Source of the DNA: Gillisia hiemivivida
GTDB taxonomy: Bacteria > Bacteroidota > Bacteroidia > Flavobacteriales > Flavobacteriaceae
Direction of reading: 5' to 3'
DNA length: 64,000 bases
Assembly: GCF_007997295.1 (NCBI RefSeq)
Contig: NZ_VORY01000012.1
Span: forward strand, 31,741 to 95,740
In this document: piece after piece, positions 1 through 7,716 of the stretch
How positions within the stretch are numbered: the first letter of the stretch is position 1
Layout of the letters: each line of letters begins with the position of its first letter
Notes under the pieces: model-generated
Database searches by the model: none
The model's input: only the letters and a program-made list of their open reading frames with translations
What the model was told of the DNA's origin: nothing
Translations under genes and position numbers: made by a program

Positions 1-156
1 TTTCACACCTGATCTTTGATATATTGGATTTAGCCCACTGGGGCAAGCTAAAATGATATCATAATCACCTAAAATTTTAACGCACTGGTTTAGAGAGAAT
101 TCTTCAGTTTTGGATAATTTATTTTTGTAAACGGGGATTACAATAGCAACTTTCAT
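1..156 (-). CDS. DUF5672-like protein, N-terminal 52 residues (runs off left edge)
   Basis: An open frame runs on the minus strand from an ATG at 154-156 to the left edge without a stop. The peptide begins MKVAIVIPVYKNKLS and continues with FSLNQCVKILGDYDII. The MKVAIVIPVYK opening followed by a 'SLxQCxKxLGxYDI' stretch is what I associate with the DUF5672 family, proteins of unknown function usually found in LPS or capsule glycan clusters and probably related to glycosyltransferases. Only the first part is visible, so catalytic residues cannot be judged. It is divergent from the glycan genes that follow. The family call rests on pattern recognition of a short N-terminus. Confidence 0.6.
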   Translation of the reverse strand, partial: MKVAIVIPVYKNKLSKTEEFSLNQCVKILGDYDIILACPSGLNPIYQRSGVK

Positions 157-214
157 TTTGTCAATTCTGATTGGGTCACGAATATAATATTAAATTTGGA
201 GTATAAATTTTGGG

Positions 215-577
215 ATGAAAATTAAATTAGTACAGCTTTTTAAGGATCGTAGGGGAAATCTAATTTATTTAGAAAATTTTAATTTGGGAGCATGGATAAG
301 GAAAGGTGCTAGAAATAAATTAAACTTTTTGATCTTGATGTAATGATGATTGATATAAAATTATTCAAAATACCAGATATCTTTTTAAACAATGCGTTTA
401 AAAAAGAGAACCCGTTTTATCAATAATTTAAGAGAGAAAAACAAGCTTAATAAATTACTGTTTCCTTTTTATGATATTGCAAAGTCGAATGTTGATTTAA
501 TTAATTATGTTAAGTTTGCAGCTTACAGAACTACTGGTTTTTATATAAAAGACGATAAATCAAAATTTTTCAATTAA
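215..577 (+). pseudogene. Decayed gene remnants, 5' part resembling the downstream Kdo-kinase-like gene
   Basis: Three short overlapping frames lie here: 215-343 (42 aa), 343-426 (27 aa) and 392-577 (61 aa). The first two, read end to end across a frameshift, start MKI, contain a NFN motif at about residue 21, then a G-x-RN motif, and end IDIKLFKIP. The intact kinase-like protein at 1319-2068 has the same order: MKI, NFN at about 23, GKRN, and INIKSFKIP. This suggests a broken paralogue of that gene. The 61-aa frame at 392-577 does not continue the similarity and I do not recognise it; it may be the tail of a different lost gene. It could also be a real small protein. The rest of 157-643 shows no other gene. 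Confidence 0.4.
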
Positions 578-643
578 ATTTTGTGTTTAAAATCTTAACA
601 CTTGATAAGGGAATATAATAAATTAGTTTTGAATTAATTATAA

Positions 644-1294
644 ATGGATATGGATTACGAAAATAAACCAGAAGGTTATTACAGCAACATTCGTTTTGAA
701 ATGTTGAAATATTTGCCGCTGGATACAAATGCAGTAATTGATATAGGATGTGGAGACGGCTCTTTTGCCCAAGTTATCAAAGAAAGGACCAACGCGGAAG
801 TTTGGGGTATAGAATACATGAAGGGAGAAGCACTTAGGGCAGAAAAAGTGCTAGATAAAGTCTATTTTGGTCCTTGTGAAGACCATCTTGATAAATTACC
901 AAAACATTATTTTGATGTTGTTTATTTCAATGATGTGCTCGAACATCTGGTTGACCCATATACGGTTCTCGAAAAAATAAAAACCCTTCTAAAACCTGAT
1001 GGGGTTGTTATAAGTTCCATTCCCAATATACGTTATCATAATGCAATTATTAAACTATTGTTTAATAAGGATTGGGAATATGAGGGATCTGGAGTAATGG
1101 ATAAAACACACCTGCGATTTTTTACCAGTAAAAGTATATTAAAAATGTATGATCGTTTAGGTTATAAAGTTAAGGTTCACGAGGGAATTAATAAGAGTAG
1201 ATCTCTTAAGCCTTACCTTTATAATATTCCTCTTTTGTTCACTCAATTGGATATACGTTATCTCCAATATGCCACCGTGGCAAGTTGTAAATAA
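644..1294 (+). CDS. Class I SAM-dependent methyltransferase
   Basis: A 216-residue protein with the Rossmann-fold glycine motif VIDIGCGDG at residues 31-39, an acidic residue at the end of strand 2 (GIEYM), and FNDVLEHLVDP, the usual motif of Methyltransf_11/23-type enzymes. These are typical of cytoplasmic small-molecule or glycan-precursor methyltransferases. No membrane segment is present. The substrate is unknown; being next to a WaaP-like kinase and glycosyltransferases suggests a sugar or lipid-linked glycan. A second ATG lies two codons in (650), so the exact start is uncertain. It is followed after 24 bases by the kinase-like gene and is probably cotranscribed with it. Confidence 0.85.
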   Translation: MDMDYENKPEGYYSNIRFEMLKYLPLDTNAVIDIGCGDGSFAQVIKERTNAEVWGIEYMKGEALRAEKVLDKVYFGPCEDHLDKLPKHYFDVVYFNDVLEHLVDPYTVLEKIKTLLKPDGVVISSIPNIRYHNAIIKLLFNKDWEYEGSGVMDKTHLRFFTSKSILKMYDRLGYKVKVHEGINKSRSLKPYLYNIPLLFTQLDIRYLQYATVASCK

Positions 1295-1318
1295 TTTTCG
1301 GAAAAGATAATTTTAAAA

Positions 1319-2068
1319 ATGAAGATTGTCATTTCAAATAATTACCAAGGGTCAAAAGATAAGATTCTTCAATTAATTAAAAATTTTAATCGCAAGGGTA
1401 TGCATGTCAATGATGGCAAGCGTAATAGTATTAAAGTATTTGACTTAATTGGAATTAAGATCAATATTAAATCTTTTAAGATTCCAAATGCAATTAATAA
1501 GTTAGTTTATAGGTTTTTAAGAAAATCTAAAGCAGAGAGATCTTTTAGTTATGCCCAAACTTTAATATCTAAAAAAATTGGCACACCGCTTCCTATCGCT
1601 TATGCTGAAAATAACTCATCTGTCCTTTTTAATGAGAGTTATTATATAAGTGAACATTTGGAATACGACCTAACTTATAGGGAACTTGTTACCAATCCAG
1701 AATTTGAGGATCATGAGCAGATATTGCGTGCCTTTACCCGTTTCACCTATAAACTTCATGAAAATCAAATAGAATTTTTAGACCATTCTCCTGGAAATAC
1801 TCTTATTCAGATTAAAGAGAATGCTTATGATTTCTTTCTTGTAGATTTGAATAGGATGAATTTTAAACAAATGAATTTTGATGATCGCATGAAAAACTTT
1901 TCCCGTTTAACTCCAAAAAAGGAAATGGTGGAAGTTATGGCAAACGAGTATTCGAAATTAATTGAAAAGGATAGTAGCGAAGTATTTGAGAAAATGTGGT
2001 TCTATACCAAAAAGTTTCAGGAGAATCATCTCAGAAAAAAAAGGTTGAAGAAAAAATTCAAACTATAG
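1319..2068 (+). CDS. Lipopolysaccharide kinase (WaaP/InaA/Kdo kinase)-like protein
   Basis: A 249-residue cytoplasmic protein with a protein-kinase-like fold as in Kdo/WaaP kinases. FLDHSPGNTLI at residues 153-163 matches the catalytic loop (D155, N160), and FLVDLNRM (D176) matches the metal-binding Asp of the DFG position. Bacteroidota often carry such proteins near LPS genes, where the family phosphorylates Kdo or heptose of the inner core. The N-terminus, including a possible nucleotide-binding Lys, is poorly conserved, so the substrate is inferred only. The last 12 residues are very basic (KKRLKKKFKL), suggesting contact with membrane phospholipid. A decayed paralogue appears to lie upstream at 215-426. 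Confidence 0.75.
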   Translation: MKIVISNNYQGSKDKILQLIKNFNRKGMHVNDGKRNSIKVFDLIGIKINIKSFKIPNAINKLVYRFLRKSKAERSFSYAQTLISKKIGTPLPIAYAENNSSVLFNESYYISEHLEYDLTYRELVTNPEFEDHEQILRAFTRFTYKLHENQIEFLDHSPGNTLIQIKENAYDFFLVDLNRMNFKQMNFDDRMKNFSRLTPKKEMVEVMANEYSKLIEKDSSEVFEKMWFYTKKFQENHLRKKRLKKKFKL

Positions 2069-2139
2069 TGTATACCTAAAGACTTAGCTTGTAGAAGGTC
2101 TAAAAAAGGAAATCAAAATCTATATTATAAATAAAAGTT

Positions 2140-2985
2140 ATGTTTCAACATTATATTCTTACCCGCTTTAACTTAAGAGCTGAAGACTGGACTACCACAA
2201 AAAATAATGACAAAGTCCTTACAGAAGAATGGTTAGAAGAGCGTTTTGACCTTTTTGAAAACTATTGCTTTAGTTCTGTAAAGAATCAAACCAATCAAAA
2301 CTTTAAATGGTTAGTCTTTTTTGATACTAATACACCGGAGGTTTACAAGCAAAAAGTGGAAGAATATAGAAAGTCTTACGAGAATTTTTTACCCTTTTTT
2401 ATTGATGGAATGACTAACTTTTTGCCTGAAATCGTTAAGAATATAAAAGAACTCGATTCCGAAGAATACATTATTACCTCTCGTCTAGATAATGACGATT
2501 GTATCCACGAAAATTACACAGAGGTTATCCAAAGTTATTTTGAAAAACAAGATCATCACGCACTCGATATAATTGATGGCTATACCTTGGAAACAGGAAA
2601 AAATACTCGATTGGGTGTTCTAATGAAATTGAATAATCCTTTTATTAGTCTTATAGAAAAGAAGGATGATTTTAAGACAGTTTGGTTTAGAGAACGTCAT
2701 GGTTCCTGGAAGTATGAGAAAAACATGACCAAAATTAAAAATCAGAGACTTTGGTTAAGTGTTATTCACTCCAAAAATAAGGTGAACAGATTTTCTGGTT
2801 ACGGTAATGTAAACCCTATAAAACTCTATGAATTCCATATTTCAAAGGAAAGAACTGCAGAGATTATTGAAAGTTTAATCAGCTTTAATTCTTGGAGATT
2901 TCTGAGCTTTAAAAACAGATTGAAGTTTACTTCTAAGCGGCACTATAAAGATCTTAAAACTTATATTGGTGTTTATAAAAAATAG
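2140..2985 (+). CDS. Putative rhamnosyltransferase-family glycosyltransferase
   Basis: A 281-residue protein matching the pattern of the 'putative rhamnosyl transferase' family (Pfam Rhamno_transf). It starts with HYILTRFNLR, has FENYCFSSVKNQTNQNFKW around residues 39-57, and an acidic DNDD motif at 117-120 (SRLDNDD) that fits the DxD metal/nucleotide-sugar site of GT-A enzymes. No signal peptide or membrane span is evident. It follows the kinase-like gene by 71 bases on the same strand and converges on the glycerophosphotransferase gene. Donor and acceptor sugars cannot be read from sequence; the family name is provisional. Confidence 0.75.
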   Translation: MFQHYILTRFNLRAEDWTTTKNNDKVLTEEWLEERFDLFENYCFSSVKNQTNQNFKWLVFFDTNTPEVYKQKVEEYRKSYENFLPFFIDGMTNFLPEIVKNIKELDSEEYIITSRLDNDDCIHENYTEVIQSYFEKQDHHALDIIDGYTLETGKNTRLGVLMKLNNPFISLIEKKDDFKTVWFRERHGSWKYEKNMTKIKNQRLWLSVIHSKNKVNRFSGYGNVNPIKLYEFHISKERTAEIIESLISFNSWRFLSFKNRLKFTSKRHYKDLKTYIGVYKK

Positions 2986-3029
2986 CTATTTAAGCTAGTA
3001 GCCAATTTCAGCAGCTGAATTATCTTAAT

Positions 3030-4064
3030 TTATAATTTGAAATAATTTAGCTGTTTTCTCACTTTGAATTTCCTAATCAAATTGAGAGGTTTCTTTTTTA
3101 GATAAGATCTATCGCTATTTAAAAACTCAATACAAGTATTTATTACTCGTTGGCTGGATTTTCCATCGGAGTAGGGGTGAGTAACATCAATATAATTCTG
3201 AATTGCTAGCATTACAGGTCGCGGTCTGCTTAAAGCTTTGGTAATGGCGTCTTCAATTTCAGAAACTTCAGCAATATCAATAAAATGTTCACCGGGTTTA
3301 TTGTTTTTGAAAGTGACCACTGGTTTCTGCTGAAGAATGAATTCTGTAATGGCCGAGGTTGTGTCAGAAAACATTATATCTGCCTTTTTAAAGAGGGGTA
3401 TTATATCTGTGGTATCGTAATAGGTTAGATTTTCATTCTGTATGGCTTTGAAAATTTCAATCTTATCCTTAGCCAGTTTTGGATGTAAAACAACCTTGAA
3501 TTCCCATTTTCCTATTTTAGATAATCGTTCAATTTCATTTACTACCTCTTCGTCATACGTCAAACTATATTTAGGAGAGAAGGTAGAGGAGATTAATATT
3601 ACCGGTTTTTCGATAGAATTCCTCTCTATAGGGAACAATGGGTCTACTTTAGACCATCCTGTTTCTATCACTTCAAAATGCTTGTGTTGTTTCTGTAATT
3701 CTTTGAAAGGTCCTGTGGTAGAAGGTCCTTGGGTACAATAAAGATCAAAGAATCCTCTAATTCTGAAATGGCCTTTTTTAAAACTATGTTTATTCGCTAA
3801 AAACCCGTGAAAAATCTGAACTTTTATTCCTGGTATAAAATCTGCCAAACTATCGGTAATTGTTAATACAATATCCGGTTTATAAGAAATCACATCTTCT
3901 ATAGAATCTAGCAGTTCTCCTTGTTCCGGAAAATATACTTTGGTATATTCTTGATCTGAAAACCACTTCACTTCATATCCTTGCCTCAAAATTTCTTTTT
4001 GAAGTGGACCACCTATAGGCAATGCGTAAGTATGACTTATATAAATTAAAAAACGATAATTCAT
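3030..4064 (-). CDS. CDP-glycerol glycerophosphotransferase-like protein
   Basis: A 344-residue protein with a GT-B-like layout. The C-terminal half has PVILISSTFSPKYS near residue 155, a DTTSAITEF motif (DxxSxxxE/D) around 234-242, and HPYSDGKSSQRV near residue 300. The last motif is the 'PYGDGKSS' signature of the Glyphos_transf family (TagB/TagF and Gram-negative relatives). The family transfers glycerol phosphate or ribitol phosphate, or sometimes sugars, to a glycan. Its ATG directly follows the stop of the upstream GT9 gene with no gap, so the two are translationally linked. In a Gram-negative bacterium this suggests phosphoglycerol or similar decoration of lipooligosaccharide, which is inference. 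Confidence 0.7.
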   Translation of the reverse strand: MNYRFLIYISHTYALPIGGPLQKEILRQGYEVKWFSDQEYTKVYFPEQGELLDSIEDVISYKPDIVLTITDSLADFIPGIKVQIFHGFLANKHSFKKGHFRIRGFFDLYCTQGPSTTGPFKELQKQHKHFEVIETGWSKVDPLFPIERNSIEKPVILISSTFSPKYSLTYDEEVVNEIERLSKIGKWEFKVVLHPKLAKDKIEIFKAIQNENLTYYDTTDIIPLFKKADIMFSDTTSAITEFILQQKPVVTFKNNKPGEHFIDIAEVSEIEDAITKALSRPRPVMLAIQNYIDVTHPYSDGKSSQRVINTCIEFLNSDRSYLKKKPLNLIRKFKVRKQLNYFKL

Positions 4065-5123
4065 TTACTGATAAGGGGTTATGAAATTTAATAGTTTCTT
4101 TTCAAAATAGGAAGGCTGAAATAGATTATACAATTCTTTTGATTTCTGTTTCACTTCTTTAGCGGAGTACTTATCAAACAACTCTGGGTGATAATCTTTT
4201 ATGTGAACAGAAATATTTGTTGTACCATTTTCATACATACTCCAGTTTTCTTTAGGAACTCCTGGTGAGAATATCGCAAAGGTAGGAACATTTAAGGCCT
4301 TGGCCATATTTACAGCACCGCCCTCATTTCCTATTAAGGCATCACAATGAGAGGTTAGTGCCAAAAATTCTCTAAGATCGTGTCCAAAGCTCTTTAAAAA
4401 AATCGATTTTTGAGTGTGAGCATTACACAGCTCATAAACTTTTAATGCATCTTCTTTTTGTTTTGGAATATAATTGAAAAGGAATTGTGCATCTGTTTTT
4501 GCTGCTATTAGATCTAAAATTTCAGCTAAATACTTAAAAGGGAATGTTTTAGAATCGGTGCTTCCCAATACAGAGATCATCAATAATAATTTACGATCAA
4601 CAATTCCTGCTGAAGCTAAGCTTTCCTTGGCATTTGATCTTTCCTTTTCCGTTAAGTAAATCTTGGGCTTAATTTCCTTAGGAATGTTTTTTAGAATAGG
4701 TTCTAACATCCTTAAGCGCTTTTCTATCGCTGGTCCTGCGTTGGTTTGTGATGTGATATTTCTACTGAAATGATGGGTATGAAAGGGCTTTGTGTACCAC
4801 TTTTTAAAAGAAACTCGAATACTTGCTCTGGAATATTTAGAGGTGATTGCAGATCCCAACATAGCATAAACATCTATCACAGCATCATATTTCTCCTTTT
4901 TCACCTCTTTCAGAAAAGAGGTGAATTGAATCGCTTTTTTGGTGTTTTCATCAAAATGAAGGATCTTATCTATAAACGGATTATGCTCCAGCACGGGTGT
5001 AGTATGGGCATAAACCAGATAATGTAATTCTGCATTGGGATATTCATTTCTAAGTGCTTCAAAGAGTATAGAAGATGTTAAGACATCTCCTATCATTTTC
5101 TGTTGAATCACTAATATTTTCAT
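4065..5123 (-). CDS. Glycosyltransferase family 9 (ADP-heptose:LPS heptosyltransferase-like)
   Basis: GT-B enzyme of about 352 residues beginning MKILVIQQKMIGDVLTSS, the GT9 N-terminal motif. The C-terminal half has LIGNEGGAVNMAKALNVPTF, corresponding to the donor-binding 'GxDTGxxHxAAAL' region but with EGGAVNM in place of DTGLMH. I place the start at 5121-5123 because the family begins directly at MKIL; an in-frame ATG at 5147 would add eight residues (MFSSKNSP). The family adds heptose to inner-core LPS on the cytoplasmic face. The substrate here is not certain. It lies 30 bases downstream of dapD and is contiguous with the glycerophosphotransferase gene. Confidence 0.85.
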   Translation of the reverse strand: MKILVIQQKMIGDVLTSSILFEALRNEYPNAELHYLVYAHTTPVLEHNPFIDKILHFDENTKKAIQFTSFLKEVKKEKYDAVIDVYAMLGSAITSKYSRASIRVSFKKWYTKPFHTHHFSRNITSQTNAGPAIEKRLRMLEPILKNIPKEIKPKIYLTEKERSNAKESLASAGIVDRKLLLMISVLGSTDSKTFPFKYLAEILDLIAAKTDAQFLFNYIPKQKEDALKVYELCNAHTQKSIFLKSFGHDLREFLALTSHCDALIGNEGGAVNMAKALNVPTFAIFSPGVPKENWSMYENGTTNISVHIKDYHPELFDKYSAKEVKQKSKELYNLFQPSYFEKKLLNFITPYQ

Positions 5124-5153
5124 TGGGGAATTTTTTGAGGAAAACATCTTTTT

Positions 5154-5969
5154 TTAAACAGCTACATTATATTCTCTCAAAGCATCATTTAAAGACGTCT
5201 TTTTATTAGTGCTCTCTTTTCTTTTTCCGATGATTAATGCACATGGAACCTGAAATTCACCTGCAGGAAATTTCTTGGTATAGCTTCCCGGGATCACTAC
5301 AGATCTGGAAGGAATATATCCTTTAATTTCTTTAGGTTCTGTTCCTGTAACATCTATGATCTTAGTGGAACCTGTAAGTACTACATTTGCTCCTAGAACA
5401 GCTTCTTTTTCTACTCTTATTCCTTCTACCACGATACAACGCGAACCAATAAAAGCATTGTCTTCAATAATCACCGGGGCTGCTTGTAGAGGTTCAAGAA
5501 CTCCTCCAATTCCAACTCCACCGCTTAAATGAACAAACTTACCAATCTGAGCACAACTACCAACAGTTGCCCAAGTATCTACCATAGTTCCTTCATCTAC
5601 ATAAGCACCAATATTTACATAACTCGGCATTAAGATCACTCCACTAGAAATATAGGCCCCATGTCTCGCAACTGCATTTGGTACTACACGAATTCCTTTT
5701 TCTTTATATCCTCTCTTAAGGGGCATTTTATCATGATATTCAAAAATCCCTGCTTCTAAAGTTTCCATTTTTTGAATAGGGAAGTAAAGCACAACCGCTT
5801 TTTTAACCCATTCATTAACCTGCCAACCCTTAGCTGTAGGCTCAGCGACTCTTAATTCTCCTTCATCCAAAAGATTGATCACTTTCCTAATGGCATTTAT
5901 AGTGGATTCTTCTTTTAATAGCTCCCTGTTTTCCCAGGCTTCTGATATTTGAGTTTCTAATGATTGCAT
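5154..5969 (-). CDS. dapD: 2,3,4,5-tetrahydropyridine-2,6-dicarboxylate N-succinyltransferase
   Basis: DapD, 271 residues, the usual length. It uses succinyl-CoA to acylate tetrahydrodipicolinate in the succinylase branch of lysine/meso-diaminopimelate synthesis, feeding peptidoglycan. The sequence shows the N-terminal helical domain (WENRELL), then a left-handed beta-helix built of hexapeptide repeats from about residue 100 to 230 (VNIGAYVDEGTMVDTWATVG, then FVHLSGGVGIGGVLEP), and a C-terminal region with SYTKKFPAG. It starts a minus-strand unit continuing into GT9 and glycerophosphotransferase genes, so a cell-wall precursor gene may be coexpressed with glycan assembly genes. Confidence 0.97.
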   Translation of the reverse strand: MQSLETQISEAWENRELLKEESTINAIRKVINLLDEGELRVAEPTAKGWQVNEWVKKAVVLYFPIQKMETLEAGIFEYHDKMPLKRGYKEKGIRVVPNAVARHGAYISSGVILMPSYVNIGAYVDEGTMVDTWATVGSCAQIGKFVHLSGGVGIGGVLEPLQAAPVIIEDNAFIGSRCIVVEGIRVEKEAVLGANVVLTGSTKIIDVTGTEPKEIKGYIPSRSVVIPGSYTKKFPAGEFQVPCALIIGKRKESTNKKTSLNDALREYNVAV

Positions 5970-5985
5970 TGTATATAGTTTTTAG

Positions 5986-5993
5986 CAAATATA
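5986..5993 (-). promoter_or_regulatory. Putative -7 promoter element for dapD
   Basis: On the minus strand the octamer TATATTTG matches the Bacteroidota -7 consensus TAnnTTTG, 16 bases upstream of the dapD ATG. No well-spaced -33 TTG is obvious, so this is a sequence match only. It shares the 87-base divergent region with the ruvX promoter. Confidence 0.45.
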
Positions 5994-6035
5994 ACTGCTT
6001 CACACCAATTTTTGGATGCATAGGGATATAAACCT

Positions 6036-6043
6036 TACCTTTG
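6036..6043 (+). promoter_or_regulatory. Putative -7 promoter element for ruvX
   Basis: TACCTTTG fits the Bacteroidota -7 consensus TAnnTTTG, and a TTTG at 6011-6014 lies 21 bases upstream as a plausible -33 element. The predicted transcript would start about ten bases before the ruvX ATG at 6057. Confidence 0.55.
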
Positions 6044-6056
6044 CTTAAAATTTACT

Positions 6057-6464
6057 ATGGCAAGAATTTTGGCCTTGGATTATGGTACAAAACGTACGGG
6101 CATTGCAGTTTCTGATGAAATGAAAATTATAGCTTCAGGTCTCACTACTGTTGATACTAGAGAGTTAATGAAGTTTTTGGAATCTTATTTTATTTCTGAA
6201 AATGTGGAATTAGTTCTTATAGGGGAACCTAAGCAAATGGATAATTCTGCTTCGCAAAGTGAAGTTGCAATTTCAGAATTTATCAAAAAGTTCACGCTGA
6301 AGTTTCCAGTGATGCAATTAAAAAGAGTGGACGAACGCTTTACATCAAAAATGGCAGTTAAAACCATGATAGATAGCGGACTAAAAAAGAAAAAACGACA
6401 AAATAAGGCCTTAGTAGACGAAATAAGCGCAACCATAATTTTACAGTCTTATTTATATTCTTAA
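6057..6464 (+). CDS. ruvX: Holliday junction resolvase-like RNase H-fold protein RuvX/YqgF
   Basis: A 135-residue RNase H-fold protein, the usual length. It opens with MARILALDYGTKRTGIAVSD, in which D8 is the first metal-binding Asp. Further motifs are VLIGEPKQMDNS and RVDERFTSKMA, and a C-terminal DEISATIILQSYL supplies the last acidic residue. The family is linked to 16S rRNA 5'-end processing and/or Holliday junction resolution in the cytoplasm. It is followed after 35 bases by def and probably cotranscribed with it. Confidence 0.95.
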   Translation: MARILALDYGTKRTGIAVSDEMKIIASGLTTVDTRELMKFLESYFISENVELVLIGEPKQMDNSASQSEVAISEFIKKFTLKFPVMQLKRVDERFTSKMAVKTMIDSGLKKKKRQNKALVDEISATIILQSYLYS

Positions 6465-6499
6465 AAATTCAATATCAAACTTTCAATATTTATTTTAAA

Positions 6500-7090
6500 A
6501 TGATTTTACCCATTATAGCCTACGGAGATCCTGTGTTAAGGAAGAAGGGAATTGAGATCTCGGAAGATTATCCAAAATTAAAAGAATTTATTGCAAACAT
6601 GTGGGAAACCATGTATGAGGCCGCCGGAGTTGGTTTAGCAGCACCGCAAGTAAATAAAGCTATTCGATTGTTTATAATAGATGCTTCACCATTTGCAGAT
6701 GACGAAAATATTAGTGAAGAAGAAAATGCACAACTCGCAGAAATGAAAATGGTTTTTATCAATCCAAAGATCATTGCTGAAGAAGGGGAAGAGTGGGCAT
6801 TCAATGAGGGTTGCTTAAGTATCCCAGATGTTAGGGAAGATGTTTTTAGAAAACCTACCATTACAATCGAATATTTGGATGAGAATTTTAAATCTCATAC
6901 AAAGACATTCGAAGGAATAGGAGCAAGGGTAATTCAGCATGAATATGATCATATTGAAGGGATCTTGTTTACAGATAAACTATCCAGTCTAAAAAAACGT
7001 TTAATTAAAGGAAAATTGACAAATATCTCAAAAGGAAAAGTACATGCTGATTATAGAATGCATTTTCCACTTATGAAAAAAGGACGTTAA
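6500..7090 (+). CDS. def: Peptide deformylase
   Basis: Iron/zinc metalloenzyme that removes the formyl group from the N-terminal Met of new proteins. All three family motifs are present: GVGLAAPQ (residues 43-50), EGCLSIP (103-109, Cys metal ligand) and QHEYDH (146-151, two His ligands and catalytic Glu). Length 196 residues fits the Bacteroidota type, which has an acidic insertion (about 65-80, DDENISEEENAQ) between motifs 1 and 2. It follows ruvX by 35 bases in the same direction. Confidence 0.98.
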   Translation: MILPIIAYGDPVLRKKGIEISEDYPKLKEFIANMWETMYEAAGVGLAAPQVNKAIRLFIIDASPFADDENISEEENAQLAEMKMVFINPKIIAEEGEEWAFNEGCLSIPDVREDVFRKPTITIEYLDENFKSHTKTFEGIGARVIQHEYDHIEGILFTDKLSSLKKRLIKGKLTNISKGKVHADYRMHFPLMKKGR

Positions 7091-7148
7091 TCCTTTTGAT
7101 ATTAAAAGCAGAGATGTGATATTTGTCAGCCAAAATTTATAACACAAT

Positions 7149-7592
7149 ATGGGTTTAGAAAAAATTTTATCAATTTCCGGAAAACCGGGATTATATGAGT
7201 TATCAGCACAGACTAGAGGTGGTTTTATCGCTAAATCTATTATAGATCAGAAAAAGATCGCAGTGAATGTGCGGCATAACGTAAGTTTATTAAGTGAGAT
7301 CGCTATTTATACATATACTGAAGAAGTTCCTTTAGGTACTATTTTTCAGAAAATGTTTGAAAAGGAAGATGGAAAAGAAGCAATAAGCGCGAAAGCTTCA
7401 AAGAAAGAATTAGAAGCTTATTTTTCTGAAGTCTTACCAGATTACGATTCAGATAGAGTATATCAAAGCGATATTAAAAAAGTGATCCAATGGTATAATT
7501 TATTGATCAGTAATGGATTTACCGATTTTTCTGTAGAGGAGAAAGATAAAGCAACTTCAGAAGAAAAAACTACTTCTGGCGAGGAGGAATAA
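7149..7592 (+). CDS. DUF5606 domain protein
   Basis: A 147-residue protein of the Bacteroidota-specific DUF5606 family, recognised by its opening GLEKILSISGKPGLYELSAQ and the VNVRHNVSLLSEIAIYT stretch around residues 40-56. It is cytoplasmic, with no signal peptide or membrane span, and the last 20 residues are Glu/Lys/Thr rich. Function is unknown. It commonly sits near def and mazG, as here. A weak -7-like octamer (GATATTTG, 7118-7125) precedes it, so it may have its own promoter. A strong hairpin terminator follows. Confidence 0.9.
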   Translation: MGLEKILSISGKPGLYELSAQTRGGFIAKSIIDQKKIAVNVRHNVSLLSEIAIYTYTEEVPLGTIFQKMFEKEDGKEAISAKASKKELEAYFSEVLPDYDSDRVYQSDIKKVIQWYNLLISNGFTDFSVEEKDKATSEEKTTSGEEE

Positions 7593-7611
7593 ATTACAGA
7601 TTTTATCATAT

Positions 7612-7648
7612 AAAAAAGCAGCTTTAAATATTTTAAAGCTGCTTTTTT
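7612..7648 (+). terminator. Rho-independent terminator after the DUF5606 gene
   Basis: Inverted repeat with arms AAAGCAGCTTTAAA and TTTAAAGCTGCTTT around a short loop, flanked by an A-run and a T-run. It starts 20 bases after the DUF5606 stop and separates it from mazG. Confidence 0.9.
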
Positions 7649-7716
7649 ATGCTATTTATTGAAATATTTCTCTTCAGAAATAAATTCACAATTGTATTTT
7701 TACAAAAAGCATCATT

